This document shows positions 52,709-64,000 of a stretch of 64,000 nucleotides of DNA, one piece after another; the stretch's first letter is position 1; every line of letters begins with the position of its first letter. The position numbers and the translations under genes are program-made. The notes under the pieces are model-generated. The model made no database searches. It was not told the origin of the DNA and saw only the letters and a list, made by a program, of their open reading frames with translations. The DNA comes from Protostelium mycophagum (Eukaryota > Evosea > Variosea > Protosteliida > Protosteliaceae), in NCBI GenBank assembly GCA_002081555.1, contig MZNV01001529.1:23620-87619 (forward strand), written 5' to 3'.

Positions 52709-53316
52709 GGAGGTCCCGTGGTTCTCTCTGTCATGGTTCTCATTAACATGTTCTAAAGTTAAATCAGCCAGGAAAGAGTGCGATAATTATTTACGAAGGG
52801 AGTGGCCGCCTTCTACGTGCAGAGAAGGAGGTTCTTTAAAGGTCATGCTTCTGTGTGGTTCTGAAGTAAAATTAGGAGTCGAGGAAAATGTTTTTATTTC
52901 GTTCTACACTGAAGAAATGACACAAAAGCTTCGAATTTATTTATCCTCTTACAACTGCAAAGTAGCGTTGAATAAACACTCAATTCTTCCTGGAAAACGT
53001 ACCGATACTCAGTAGCTCACACTCAGAGAAGATCGGTTCATGGTTGAATTGTGGATTCCATTTATGATCTGTTGATGAAAAAAATATCCTTCATCGGTTC
53101 AGACAAAGAACAAACACCATTCTTCCATGATCGCCATCATATCCTCCAAGCGTTGTAGTCTTGCACCCGTAGTTTTGTTGGACACGTGACGCCCGTCACG
53201 TGCAGGAGATTTCCAATGTCTTAAGTTTGAATTTCCTTTTACGTCCAAAACCTTCCAAGTCTCAGATCAACAGAAAGAACACAACAAACCCCACAACAAC
53301 ACACGTTAAACACAAA
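52709..53316. other. Divergent intergenic region
   Basis: About 600 bp between the 5' ends of the large reverse gene and the small forward gene at 53317. A 110-codon forward frame (52683-53015) overlaps the first exon of the reverse gene and looks like a shadow. A CACGTGACGCCCGTCACGTG inverted repeat around 53184-53203 (two CACGTG E-box cores) is the best regulatory candidate, about 115 bp upstream of the 53317 start. Confidence 0.5.
53184..53203. promoter_or_regulatory. Paired CACGTG inverted repeat
   Basis: CACGTGACG-CC-CGTCACGTG, a 9-bp inverted repeat with a 2-nt centre. It contains two CACGTG cores (bHLH/bZIP-type sites) about 115 bp upstream of the small forward gene. Role inferred from position and known E-box/G-box cores only. 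Confidence 0.45.
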
Positions 53317-53600
53317 ATGAGCGACCACGGAGCCGGATCTACAGACTTCAGCAAGGTTGAGGACAAGTACAACACCGACGAGATGTTGGCAGGCAATAAC
53401 AAGGTCAGATCAGCACTCACCCTTCCATTCCCATTCTGATGATCCTGCAGGTTCAGAAGGCCATGGCCGCTGATCCCCAAGGCATTGCCAGAATCAACCC
53501 TTCCTCAGAGTTCGAGAAGGACCAAGGAGTAAACTCTGCCTCAGAGGAGAGATTGAAGAAGGATGACATGAAGAATTACCTTTCCAGCCAGGGCTATTGA
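53317..53600 (+). CDS. Small charged protein, unknown
   Basis: Two exons, 53317-53403 and 53451-53600, joined in phase by a 47-nt GTCAGA...CTGCAG intron. The protein (78 residues) begins MSDHGAGSTDFSKVEDKYNT, continues DEMLAGNNKVQKAMAADPQG, then ARINPSSEFEKDQGVNSASE and ERLKKDDMKNYLSSQGY-stop. It is hydrophilic, without Cys or Trp and without signal peptide or membrane segment, so it is probably disordered or helical and cytosolic. The C-rich leader and GC-rich codons differ from neighbours and suggest high expression. No family recognised. Confidence 0.72.
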
Positions 53601-53786
53601 GCAGCTGATCATTGACGAAATGAATCAATATTTCAGATCCACTCTATTTATTTATACAACTTGAATCGGTGTCTTGCAATCTCTGTCTTCTGTCAGTGGT
53701 GTTTTGTCATTGTGCATGATGATCGCTTCTGAGTTGATAGATTGTAGTCTTGAATTTAGACAGCCAAGTGCCAAATTGACACTATA

Positions 53787-55502
53787 TCATGCAACACAAA
53801 CGCGACACTGTTTAGAGGCACATGCCTTCGATACATCCTCTAAGAGATCTCTTTCTGGTTCTTTTGCCAAATTGGCAAGGCTTTGGAGCACCTCTTTACT
53901 TGCATTGAACTTCGGACTCGACATGAGCACAGGCAAAATCTGTCCACATCTTTCCGGGTTACGCATGGCCAACAACAAAGCCCTGCGACTTTTCAGCGAA
54001 ATTTCTGGGGTCTTTGAGATCATAATTACACCTGTTGTTATCTTGTGAGGGGTCTATCCCTGCACCTATAAATAGCTCTATTATCTGTGTACAGCCTCGA
54101 GCCACGGCTTGCAAAAAAGCGGGCTGGAGTTCTTTGACTTGTGACAGAAGTATTCTAACTGCCTGTTCCCGGTTACTACGGGAGAACATCACGTTACTCT
54201 AAACATGGATCTTGGCCTCTTCATGTACAATCTTCGAATCACGACTTGCAGCTTCTTTTATGCAAATTTTCGATTCTGTGATCACCAAGACATACCTCCA
54301 CGTTTTGACGGCTGGTTGCCAGAGTGAGGTCATCATGATGCGGTCTCACGCCATTATCCATCAACATCTTCACAATGTCTAAATAACCACCAGAGATGGC
54401 GAGTGTGAGGCACTCATCTCCAATAATGCCAGGTGTATGTGCCATGATCTTGCGCAAGATGGCGGTGTGGCCTTTAGAAGATGCCAAGTCTGCACAGTCC
54501 TTATCTGGTGCGACATTCTTTTGTTCCAGCAGGATTTCAACGCACTATGAATGGAGTGAGTCTTTTGAACATCCAAAATTTGAATTTCTATTCTTCAAAC
54601 GATTTCGCGCCATTTTTCGCCGTTGAATAACGGCATTAGTAGACTGCACAAAGTTGTACAATAATATCGCAATGGGTGCTTTTCCTCGAGGGGATGTGCT
54701 ATTTTTAGAACAGTGACACAAAAAGTGAACAGGTGATGTATAAACTCACTTCTGGTCTCCCCATGCCACAAGCATGACGCAGTGCCTCATTATTTTGTGC
54801 CGCCGGGTCTGCTCTCTCATCTCTCCATCTCAGCGAAATCACTTCGAACTTTCACTTCTCACCTGCCAACAGCAATTTCAAAACTTCAGAATGGCCTCCT
54901 TGTGCAGCGAGTCGGACTGATAGACTATTGCTTGAGCCAGGATCGACCCTCTCATCTTCTAATAATAATTGGACAATCTCAAAATGTCCAAGTCGAGACG
55001 CAACCTTTTGATGTCAAAGAACGCAACAGAAACAGAAGCTGGCCAGAAATGGAGGGAAATGTACCTGCAAAGCTCGATTATCACCGACGCTTGGGTCGCT
55101 CCTCTTGGCGATCTCTTTCACTATTCTGGCGTTGTTGTTGAGGCACGCTTGATATAGCATCCAACCCTCACCAAACTCCAAATTACATCTGCCATCCTCT
55201 ATCAACAAGACGGCCACGTCTGTATGATCTTGTTTTATCGCTATTCGAAGAGCGGAGCTGTCATCATCTTGTGGACGACACAGTGGATTCATTAGGAGGT
55301 GTTGAATCACACGCGCATCGCCTCGCTCAGCCGCCTCAATGATGATCTGTTTCTTTTTGGCCTTGTTGATGTCTACCGCCTCATAAACAAGTTCATTCCA
55401 GGACCTGCTCACAAGCAGCATGTTGAGCCATGTGTCAGACGGTACAAGCGAGATAATTATTCTTCGATTATCAACACTAATATCATCCCAGTGATAAGAC
55501 AT
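53787..55502 (-). CDS. F-box-like plus ankyrin-repeat protein
   Basis: The N-terminus WDDISVDNRRIIISLVPSDT, then WLNMLLVSRSWNELVYEAV, has the spacing of an F-box (Leu-Pro region, VSR.W). Ankyrin repeats follow: IIIEAAERGDARVIQHLLMN, ALRIAIKQDHTDVAVLLIED, MLYQACLNNNARIVKEIAKR, LGHFEIVQLLLEDERVDPGS, DLASSKGHTAILRKIMAHTP, CLTLAISGGYLDIVKMLMDN, FLQAVARGCTQIIELFIGAG. The last exon reads TPEISLKSRRALLLAMRNPE and ends KQCRVCVA-stop at 53787. F-box/ankyrin proteins usually recruit targets to SCF ubiquitin ligases. A UBE2W-type E2 gene begins 150 bp away in divergent orientation. Residue-level F-box identity is moderate. Confidence 0.7.
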
Positions 55503-55651
55503 GAATGTTGCTGTATTGTTTTCGTTATGTGAAAGATCATTTGGAGGTCAAAGGAGATTTTACCGATTTTTCCGAAACGTCTACACCTCCAGAAAAATAA
55601 ATCTCCTTTTGCGAAACAAGAAGAAACCACATCTTAACACCGGATCGCACT

Positions 55652-56395
55652 ATGGCAGCTAGATACACCCGGCGGTTACAAAAGGTAAGAGCTTGATTCT
55701 TTGTTTCAATTAATGTGCGGCATAAAGGAATCGCGGTTTTGTTTGGAAAATGACTCATAATGCAGGAATTGGGCGATATACAGAGGTCTGCACCACCTGG
55801 TATTGAACTGGGAGAAATCACCGATCTTGAACAGTGAGTCTTGTCTCTGGACATATTATCATCATACTTGATGCTATGGGCATCTTCAATCATCAAATAT
55901 TATTGAGTCTACTTTTTTCCTTCAATTTCATCCATCTCATCTTGAACAGCTGGACAATTGGTGTGGTCGGAGCTAAAGACACACTCTACGAAGGCGAAAA
56001 ATTCCAACTCCATTTTAAATTTCCCTCTCAATATCCTCTAGAAGCTCCAGAGGTTGGTTCGATCATATCATTTCTCGATGATATGTGAAATTGAACGTGA
56101 ACAGGTCACATTTGTGGGAAATCATATTCCTCAACACCCTCACATCTACAGTAATGGGCACATATGCCTGTCCATTCTTTATGATAGCTGGAGCCCTGTC
56201 TTAAGCGTTCAGAGTGTATGTCTATCTATACTGTCTATGTTGTCCTCTTCTCCAGTGAAGGAGAGGCCAGCCGATAATGACACTTATGTCAAAAATTCAA
56301 AAGGAAGATCACCAAAAGACACCAAGTGGTGAGTCCATTAAGAGGAAGAATATTGTGTGATGATCGACAGGTGGTTCCATGATGACAAAGTGTGA
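55652..56395 (+). CDS. UBE2W: Ubiquitin-conjugating enzyme E2 W
   Basis: E2 that in animals attaches ubiquitin to the alpha-amino group of flexible N-termini. Start [11 protein letters not shown] spliced to [20 protein letters not shown]; then [76 protein letters not shown] (catalytic Cys in [20 protein letters not shown] replaces the usual HPN motif exactly as in UBE2W), [18 protein letters not shown] and KDTKWWFHDDKV-stop at 56393-56395. The WW.HDD C-terminus is specific for this subfamily. Five or so short introns. Complete. Confidence 0.93.
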
Positions 56396-56633
56396 AGAGA
56401 TTGAAAATAAAGAGGGAAAATTCATCCTTTACGTTTTTCCTGTCAAAAATGAAGTTGGACAAAAAGAAAGGACTCATTGTGGTGTCATCATCTGCGAGCA
56501 ACAAAAAGAATCCAGAAGTAGAGATCTGTACATGAGAAGGTCGACAATTTGGAGGCCGCTTCTGTTGAAGTTCATTGAAAAGTAACGAACCACAACCGTT
56601 CCGGCAGAAATCTCCGACCAAACCGACCACAAC

Positions 56634-59462
<2,829 letters not shown>

Positions 59463-59953
59463 CTATCTATAAAGTTTAAGCGCCTCTTTATTTGTCATAG
59501 AAACCTTTTTCAGGCATTTTGCTCAGGTTCAGACGACATCCACACATTTGAATCATGTTTGTGGTCAATTGCACATTCTTGGCGCCTGCAGTTGTATACT
59601 GTCAATGTGAGACAAGGACTAAGAAAATGTTGCAGCCTCATAGACAACTAATAAAGAGATGTTGGTATATTCTGAATTTCACAATTTTGAATGTTGGTGT
59701 CTCAGACTTGATACCAACAGTACCACCATATTCACCATCTACCCCTATTAACTGAAGGAGTGATGATCAACTTGACACAGACACCAACACCCTCTACAGT
59801 GAATCCAATACCTCTACGACCAAACTTATCGAAAAATTGCATTTTATTCTCTAAATTCTTTTGAGTTTTTCTGTTTATTTCGGTGTAGAGGATGGTTCCC
59901 TGGGACAAACTCACCTTGTCAAATTATTATCAAAAACACTTCCCATTGGCAGA

Positions 59954-62020
59954 ATGTACTACATTCTTCTTTCCATTATCTGTGTGGTTGTGTGCACTTG
60001 GTTTCTTAACCGAAATGATCCTCTGAAGAAGATTCCACTCGCGCCTGATGGAAAACTCCTCATTGGTCACGTCGGAGGCATTCTATTTTCTAAAGAGCCA
60101 CTCGGAACTCTACCTAGAAGATGGCAGGCAGGATTACCATTTGGAATCATGAGAACGTATTTCTTCACATCCCCACGAATATGGCTCACCGATCCAAAGG
60201 CAATCAGCAAGGTGAGGCCCAATATTGGTTCTATTGATTTGTAATGTCCTAGGTTCTCGTCTCATCGGTGTATGATTACCCAAAACCCGCATATACCAGC
60301 ATTCTGTTGAAGAGCCTTCTTGGAGAGGGCCTCGTCCTCGCAGAAGGTGAAGACTTTAGATTGATCATTCTAAACACTTTAGGCGCAAAACACAAGAGGC
60401 AAAGAAAAGCCATGGATCCCGCTTTCAGTATCTCGAACCTTAAGAACATCACTCCCACGTTTTGGGCCGTCACCAATAAGATGATCAAGATGTGGAAGGA
60501 AGAGGTACATGAAGATGACGTGTCGAGCTCACTCTTGTAGATAGTATCCTCAACAGAATTTAAGAGTATGGAGGTCGTCTCATGGTTGTCTCGTTGTACC
60601 CTTGATATTATTGGCCTCGCTGGTGAGTTTTGTAATTTCGAATTGATAACAAAATAAATAAAAATAAAAATGGTTTGTGATGATATCATCAGGGTTTGGT
60701 CATGAGTTTAACAGTTTGGAGAATTCTGATGAGCCCATGTCTGTTGCTTATCAAAATATCTTTGGAAAGAGTATGCCCGGTATATCTTTCTTATCCATCT
60801 CCTTCTTATCTTATTGTTTGCCCTCTCTCGCCTTTCTTCGTGAGAAGCATCCTTTTATGCAGAACATCCACAAGGTAAGATATAACTCTCTAAAATTATT
60901 TTGTACAATCTTGTGGTTCTCGTGGAATTTCATTTAAAATTCAATAAATGAGATTTTACACTGTTACCACGGTAACAAAGAACGGTAAAGAACAGCGATC
61001 ATGTCAGAGTGTCATTGCAAGATTCTTGACAGTCATATTTTGACAAGCTATAGAACCGCAATATCATCGAGGAAATCACCACAGAAATTTTGAATAGAAA
61101 GAGGGATGAGACCGATCAGACAGACATCCTGAGTCTCATCATAAAAGACAACCCCGATACAGAAGATCGCATGACAGACAGGTGAGATGTCATGACGACA
61201 TTCTGGTCATTGAGACAGGGAGATCATGGATCAGTGCCTGACATTTTTGGCCGCGGGGCACGAAACGACGTCGACAGCGTTGACTTGGACTTTGTTGAGA
61301 CTGGTTGAGAATGTAGACGCACAAGATAAATTGAGAGAAGAGATTCTGCGGGTCAGTTGTAGATCGGCATTATGTCGTTGTAGATCGGCATGATGTCGTT
61401 GTAGATGAGATGTAATTTATATCAGGTCTTTCCTGAGGAGAGGGATTTGACTTACGACGAACTGAACAGTTCATTACCGTACTTGAACGCGGTAGTTAAG
61501 GAGGTTCTTCGGTAGGTTATGGCCCCAACACTTTCCACTGATTCTTCCAGCTTAGATTCGCCTGTACAGGCCACGGCACGACAGAGCACCAAAGATGACG
61601 TCTTATGTGGTTATGAGATTCCCAAAGGAACTACCGTAGTGATACCCATGCAAATTATACACTACCACCCTCAAATTTGGGGCGAAGATGCTGGTAAGTT
61701 TATGCCGGAGAGGTTCCTCACAGAAGGCGGGTTACCAGAGGCTGCAAAAGGTGAGAATTTTTACCATGTATCTACAACGAGAAGGCGTCATGATGACACT
61801 TTGTATAGGACCTTATGCCAACCTGGCATTCATTGCGGGACCAAGAAATTGCATCGGGCAACGCTTTTCCATCACCGAGATGAAAGCGATACTCGTGGGA
61901 ATGATCAGAAATTTCGTGTTTGAGGAACCACAACCAAAGAAGATAATAGAGAGGACGGGGATGTTTGTCATGAAACCAAAAGACAACCAGATGTGGCTCA
62001 GAATGAAGAGAGTTAAATAA
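59954..62020 (+). CDS. Cytochrome P450 monooxygenase
   Basis: Microsomal haem monooxygenase. N-terminal anchor MYYILLSIICVVVCTWFLNR, then Pro-rich KKIPLAPDGKLLIGH. Helix C region KHKRQRKAMDPAFS, then WLSRCTLDIIGLAGFGHEFN. The I-helix is CLTFLAAGHETTSTALTWTL (AGxET oxygen-activation motif), ExxR is YLNAVVKEVLR, and PERF lies in GKFMPERFLTEG. The haem loop FIAGPRNCIGQRFSITEMKA holds the Cys thiolate. Ends MWLRMKRVK-stop at 62018-62020. An acceptor CTTCCAG before CTTAGATTC restores LRLDSPVQATARQ. Sequence style (AGHETTS, GPRNCIGQ) is closest to the CYP3/4-like clans, which does not fix a substrate. Introns include a 21-bp micro-tandem near 61356. Complete apart from minor exon uncertainty. Confidence 0.92.
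61356..61408 (+). repeat. 21-bp tandem repeat in a P450 intron
   Basis: Two and a half units, period 21: GTTGTAGATCGGCATTATGTC (61356-61376), a near-identical unit (61377-61397, one base different), then GTTGTAGATGA. Each unit begins with the GTTGTAGAT word common in introns of this window, so the array looks like local expansion of that word. Confidence 0.85.
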
Positions 62021-62457
62021 ATCTGTAAAAGTAACAACCTTCAAAGGCATTGGAATCCCACAGCAATGACGGAACTCCAATTCGTTTCTCACTGAGTTCA
62101 CTTCAGTTTCTTTAGTCACACGTAAGTGCTCCTGCTTTACAGCTGTAGCTGCTTCTTTCAAAGACGTGGAACCGGCCTCTGGGCCTCGCCAATCCTGGCT
62201 AGGGGGTGGTGTTTTTCTATTCCTTTCTTTGTATCTTCGTTTTGTTCTTTTTTTGGGGGGAAGAGCCGACGCTGCAAAGTGTCGGCGTTGTTTTCTGTGT
62301 CGCACAAGCATAAAGAATGACAGAACTAAATTGGAACACGTTATGGTACTGTATTGGAACAAAATTTTTGCGGTAACCTTACTGTGTTCTGACAATCTCT
62401 ACACAAGCGGTTTGTGAGAGTCTGAATTGTAATTGTTTATTTATAGAGATAGATGAC
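62021..62457. other. Region after the P450, no gene called
   Basis: A long reverse frame (61772-62395) overlaps the P450 C-terminal exons and has no domain, so it is probably a shadow. A hairpin GCCGACGCT-GCAA-AGTGTCGGC lies around 62265-62286, following a T8/G6 run. Nothing else recognised. Confidence 0.45.
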
Positions 62458-62790
62458 TGCACCTATCAATTGTAGAAAACATCATTTTGTGCAATTATTT
62501 ATAGAAATTGCTGCGTGTGGCCATTGTGCAAAAAGCATTTCTATATAATTGTTCATATGGATTACTGCGTGCATTAATTGTGCAGATTTTTTTGGTACTA
62601 ATATTTAGAGAAATTGCCGTGTGCAGCAATTATGCAAAAAATATTTTTGTAATACTGTTCATATAATTATTGCGCGTATCAAGTGTGCAAAAAATGCTTT
62701 GTACAATTATTTACAGAAATTGCCACACGCGTCAATTGAGCAGAAAATCTTTTTTGTATAATTGTTCTGAAATTGATTTATCTGATTTGT
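62458..62790. repeat. Degenerate tandem repeats of roughly 60 bp
   Basis: About five imperfect units, each with ATTATTTA(T/C)AGAAATTGC(T/C) or TTCATAT..ATTA(C/T)TGCG, then a variable CGTG/CGTC..CAATTGTGCA and AAAAA.(G/A)(C/T)(A/T)TTT(C/T)TAT. Units start near 62492, 62550, 62605, 62660 and 62710. The motif 'GAAATTGCTGCG(C/T)GTGGCAATT' reappears in the longer direct repeats downstream, so all belong to one repeat field. Confidence 0.65.
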
Positions 62791-63093
62791 TTCAGAGGAC
62801 TATGCGTGTTGGATAGGCTGTGGTAGGCCTGTCAAGAACATCCCTATTGACTTTGCCACCTATGGTGATGCATTGGGAAGGAACATTACAGAAGAGGGAA
62901 TAAAAAACAGCTGAGGTCGTTCAAGCTGAACAGACAGATGGCGCACCATCCAGTGTTTCTTCTTGGTTTGTTGGACTCCAACAGAAAACCTGTTTAGGAG
63001 ATTTGTATGGGAAATCATTGTGTGGAAGCATAGAGAAGAAGGTAGGAACATATGTTTTTTAATGTATAAATGTTTTTCAAAAAAAATGCTGTG

Positions 63094-63469
63094 GGCAGCA
63101 ATTTTATTTTCACCCTAGTCATAATTATTTTAGTGAAATTGCTGCGCGTGGCAATTTATTTAATCACAATATGTTCATAATTTTTCAAATTGCTGTGTGC
63201 AGCATTTTTGTATTTTACATTGTTGCCTGCATGATTGCAAAAACAAATGTGGTCAACATGATTTGTTTAATTACCATGTGCAGCATTTTTGATATCTTAC
63301 ATTAGCACAAACAATTTATGTAATTACTGCACGTGGTAATTTCAATAAATTTTTTGAGGTTCACTTCATATCTACAATTGTTCAGTTACAGTGATAGGTA
63401 GAGCAGCTCCAGCAGGCATTCTTCTATATTTTCACAGATTCCAATTGTGCATCTTAACGTGATTCAACT
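63094..63469 (+). repeat. Direct repeat, first copy (531-bp offset)
   Basis: From GGCAGCAATTTTATTTTCAC to GATTCAACT this 376-bp segment reappears, as far as I can see without change, at 63625-64000, where the window ends. It has its own internal degenerate short repeats (GCTGYGYGCAGCATTTTTG and relatives). The 155 bp between copies (63470-63624) are unique in the window. Confidence 0.92.
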
Positions 63470-63624
63470 GCGCCTAAAGTCGCGGTAAAGATGCACTCAA
63501 AACAAACAGAAATATCTGGTTCTTCTCATGGGATTTTTGAGGCCTTTTCATTGAAAATTATCTGTGACATTTCCTGCCGTTAAAAGTGCCCAAATAAACC
63601 CGCACTTGAAGCGGCTTCAACCCC

Positions 63625-64000
63625 GGCAGCAATTTTATTTTCACCCTAGTCATAATTATTTTAGTGAAATTGCTGCGCGTGGCAATTTATTTAATCACAA
63701 TATGTTCATAATTTTTCAAATTGCTGTGTGCAGCATTTTTGTATTTTACATTGTTGCCTGCATGATTGCAAAAACAAATGTGGTCAACATGATTTGTTTA
63801 ATTACCATGTGCAGCATTTTTGATATCTTACATTAGCACAAACAATTTATGTAATTACTGCACGTGGTAATTTCAATAAATTTTTTGAGGTTCACTTCAT
63901 ATCTACAATTGTTCAGTTACAGTGATAGGTAGAGCAGCTCCAGCAGGCATTCTTCTATATTTTCACAGATTCCAATTGTGCATCTTAACGTGATTCAACT
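63625..64000 (+). repeat. Direct repeat, second copy, cut by the window end
   Basis: Copy of 63094-63469, offset 531 bp, continuing past the window edge. Near-identity implies recent duplication, an active tandem satellite with a 531-bp period, or an assembly-collapse artefact at a contig end. A 90-codon frame spans part of it but has no domain and is not called. Confidence 0.92.

Noticed and set aside
61772-62395. 207-codon reverse frame
   Set aside because: It overlaps the haem-loop and C-terminal exons of the P450 on the other strand and shows no domain; most likely a shadow frame.

Overview
This is nuclear DNA from a gene-dense, intron-rich eukaryote. Almost every gene is broken into short exons by GT...AG introns of about 22-60 nt, with a few longer ones. 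All three stop codons are used conventionally and both tRNAs are eukaryotic. I cannot place the taxon securely. A protist or protist-like lineage fits best: an agmatine-deiminase-family enzyme, a Cache-type class III adenylyl cyclase and a helicase-associated-domain protein sit beside animal-like genes (site-1 protease, COG5, translin, mitoferrin, a Drosha-like RNase III). No operon logic applies, and no promoter or poly(A) signal could be called with confidence.

Layout. 0.1-1.3 kb: dienelactone hydrolase (-). 2.4-4.0 kb: Lunapark-like ER protein (+). 4.3-6.2 kb: pantothenate kinase (-). 6.3-6.6 kb: small unknown gene (+). 6.7-9.9 kb: FHA-domain protein kinase (-), with a possible upstream unknown at 10.1-10.6 kb. 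10.7-12.7 kb: homogentisate dioxygenase (-). 12.8-16.1 kb: RNase III with two catalytic domains and a dsRBD, Drosha-like (+). 16.2-18.3 kb: unknown gene and a short-chain dehydrogenase (+). 18.6-19.5 kb: two small unknowns. 19.7-20.9 kb: mitoferrin-like carrier (-). 21.1-23.3 kb: agmatine deiminase family (+). 23.4 kb: tRNA-Trp. 23.7-26.8 kb: adenylyl cyclase (-). 27.4-32.9 kb: site-1 protease (+), with a tRNA-Gly in one intron. 33.4-38.1 kb: LRR protein of STK11IP/nischarin type (-). 38.4-39.0 kb: unknown (-). 39.1-40.0 kb: HA-domain protein (+). 40.1-44.1 kb: COG5 (+). 44.6-45.6 kb: translin (+). 46.1-52.7 kb: very large helical-repeat-like protein (-). 53.3-53.6 kb: small charged protein (+). 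53.8-55.5 kb: F-box/ankyrin protein (-). 55.7-56.4 kb: UBE2W-type E2 (+). 56.6-59.5 kb: AGC kinase (+). 60.0-62.0 kb: cytochrome P450 (+). 62.0-64.0 kb: repeat-rich, no gene recognised.

The genes are mostly unrelated housekeeping functions: ER membrane shaping and membrane-protein processing, Golgi trafficking, CoA and tyrosine metabolism, iron transport, signalling. The most interesting coding feature is the Drosha-like RNase III, which shares the window with translin, another RNA-binding/RNA-silencing-associated factor. A ~260-bp imperfect inverted repeat fills most of one AGC-kinase intron.

The non-coding DNA has its own vocabulary: short palindromic words (CTACAAC/GTTGTAG, GAAATTTC, GCGGC-NNN-GCCGC, TTGGCGGGAAA) recur far beyond chance, mainly in introns and sometimes forming the 3' splice site. 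Exon joins were made by eye from reading frame, splice dinucleotides and family similarity; outer gene limits are firmer than individual introns.
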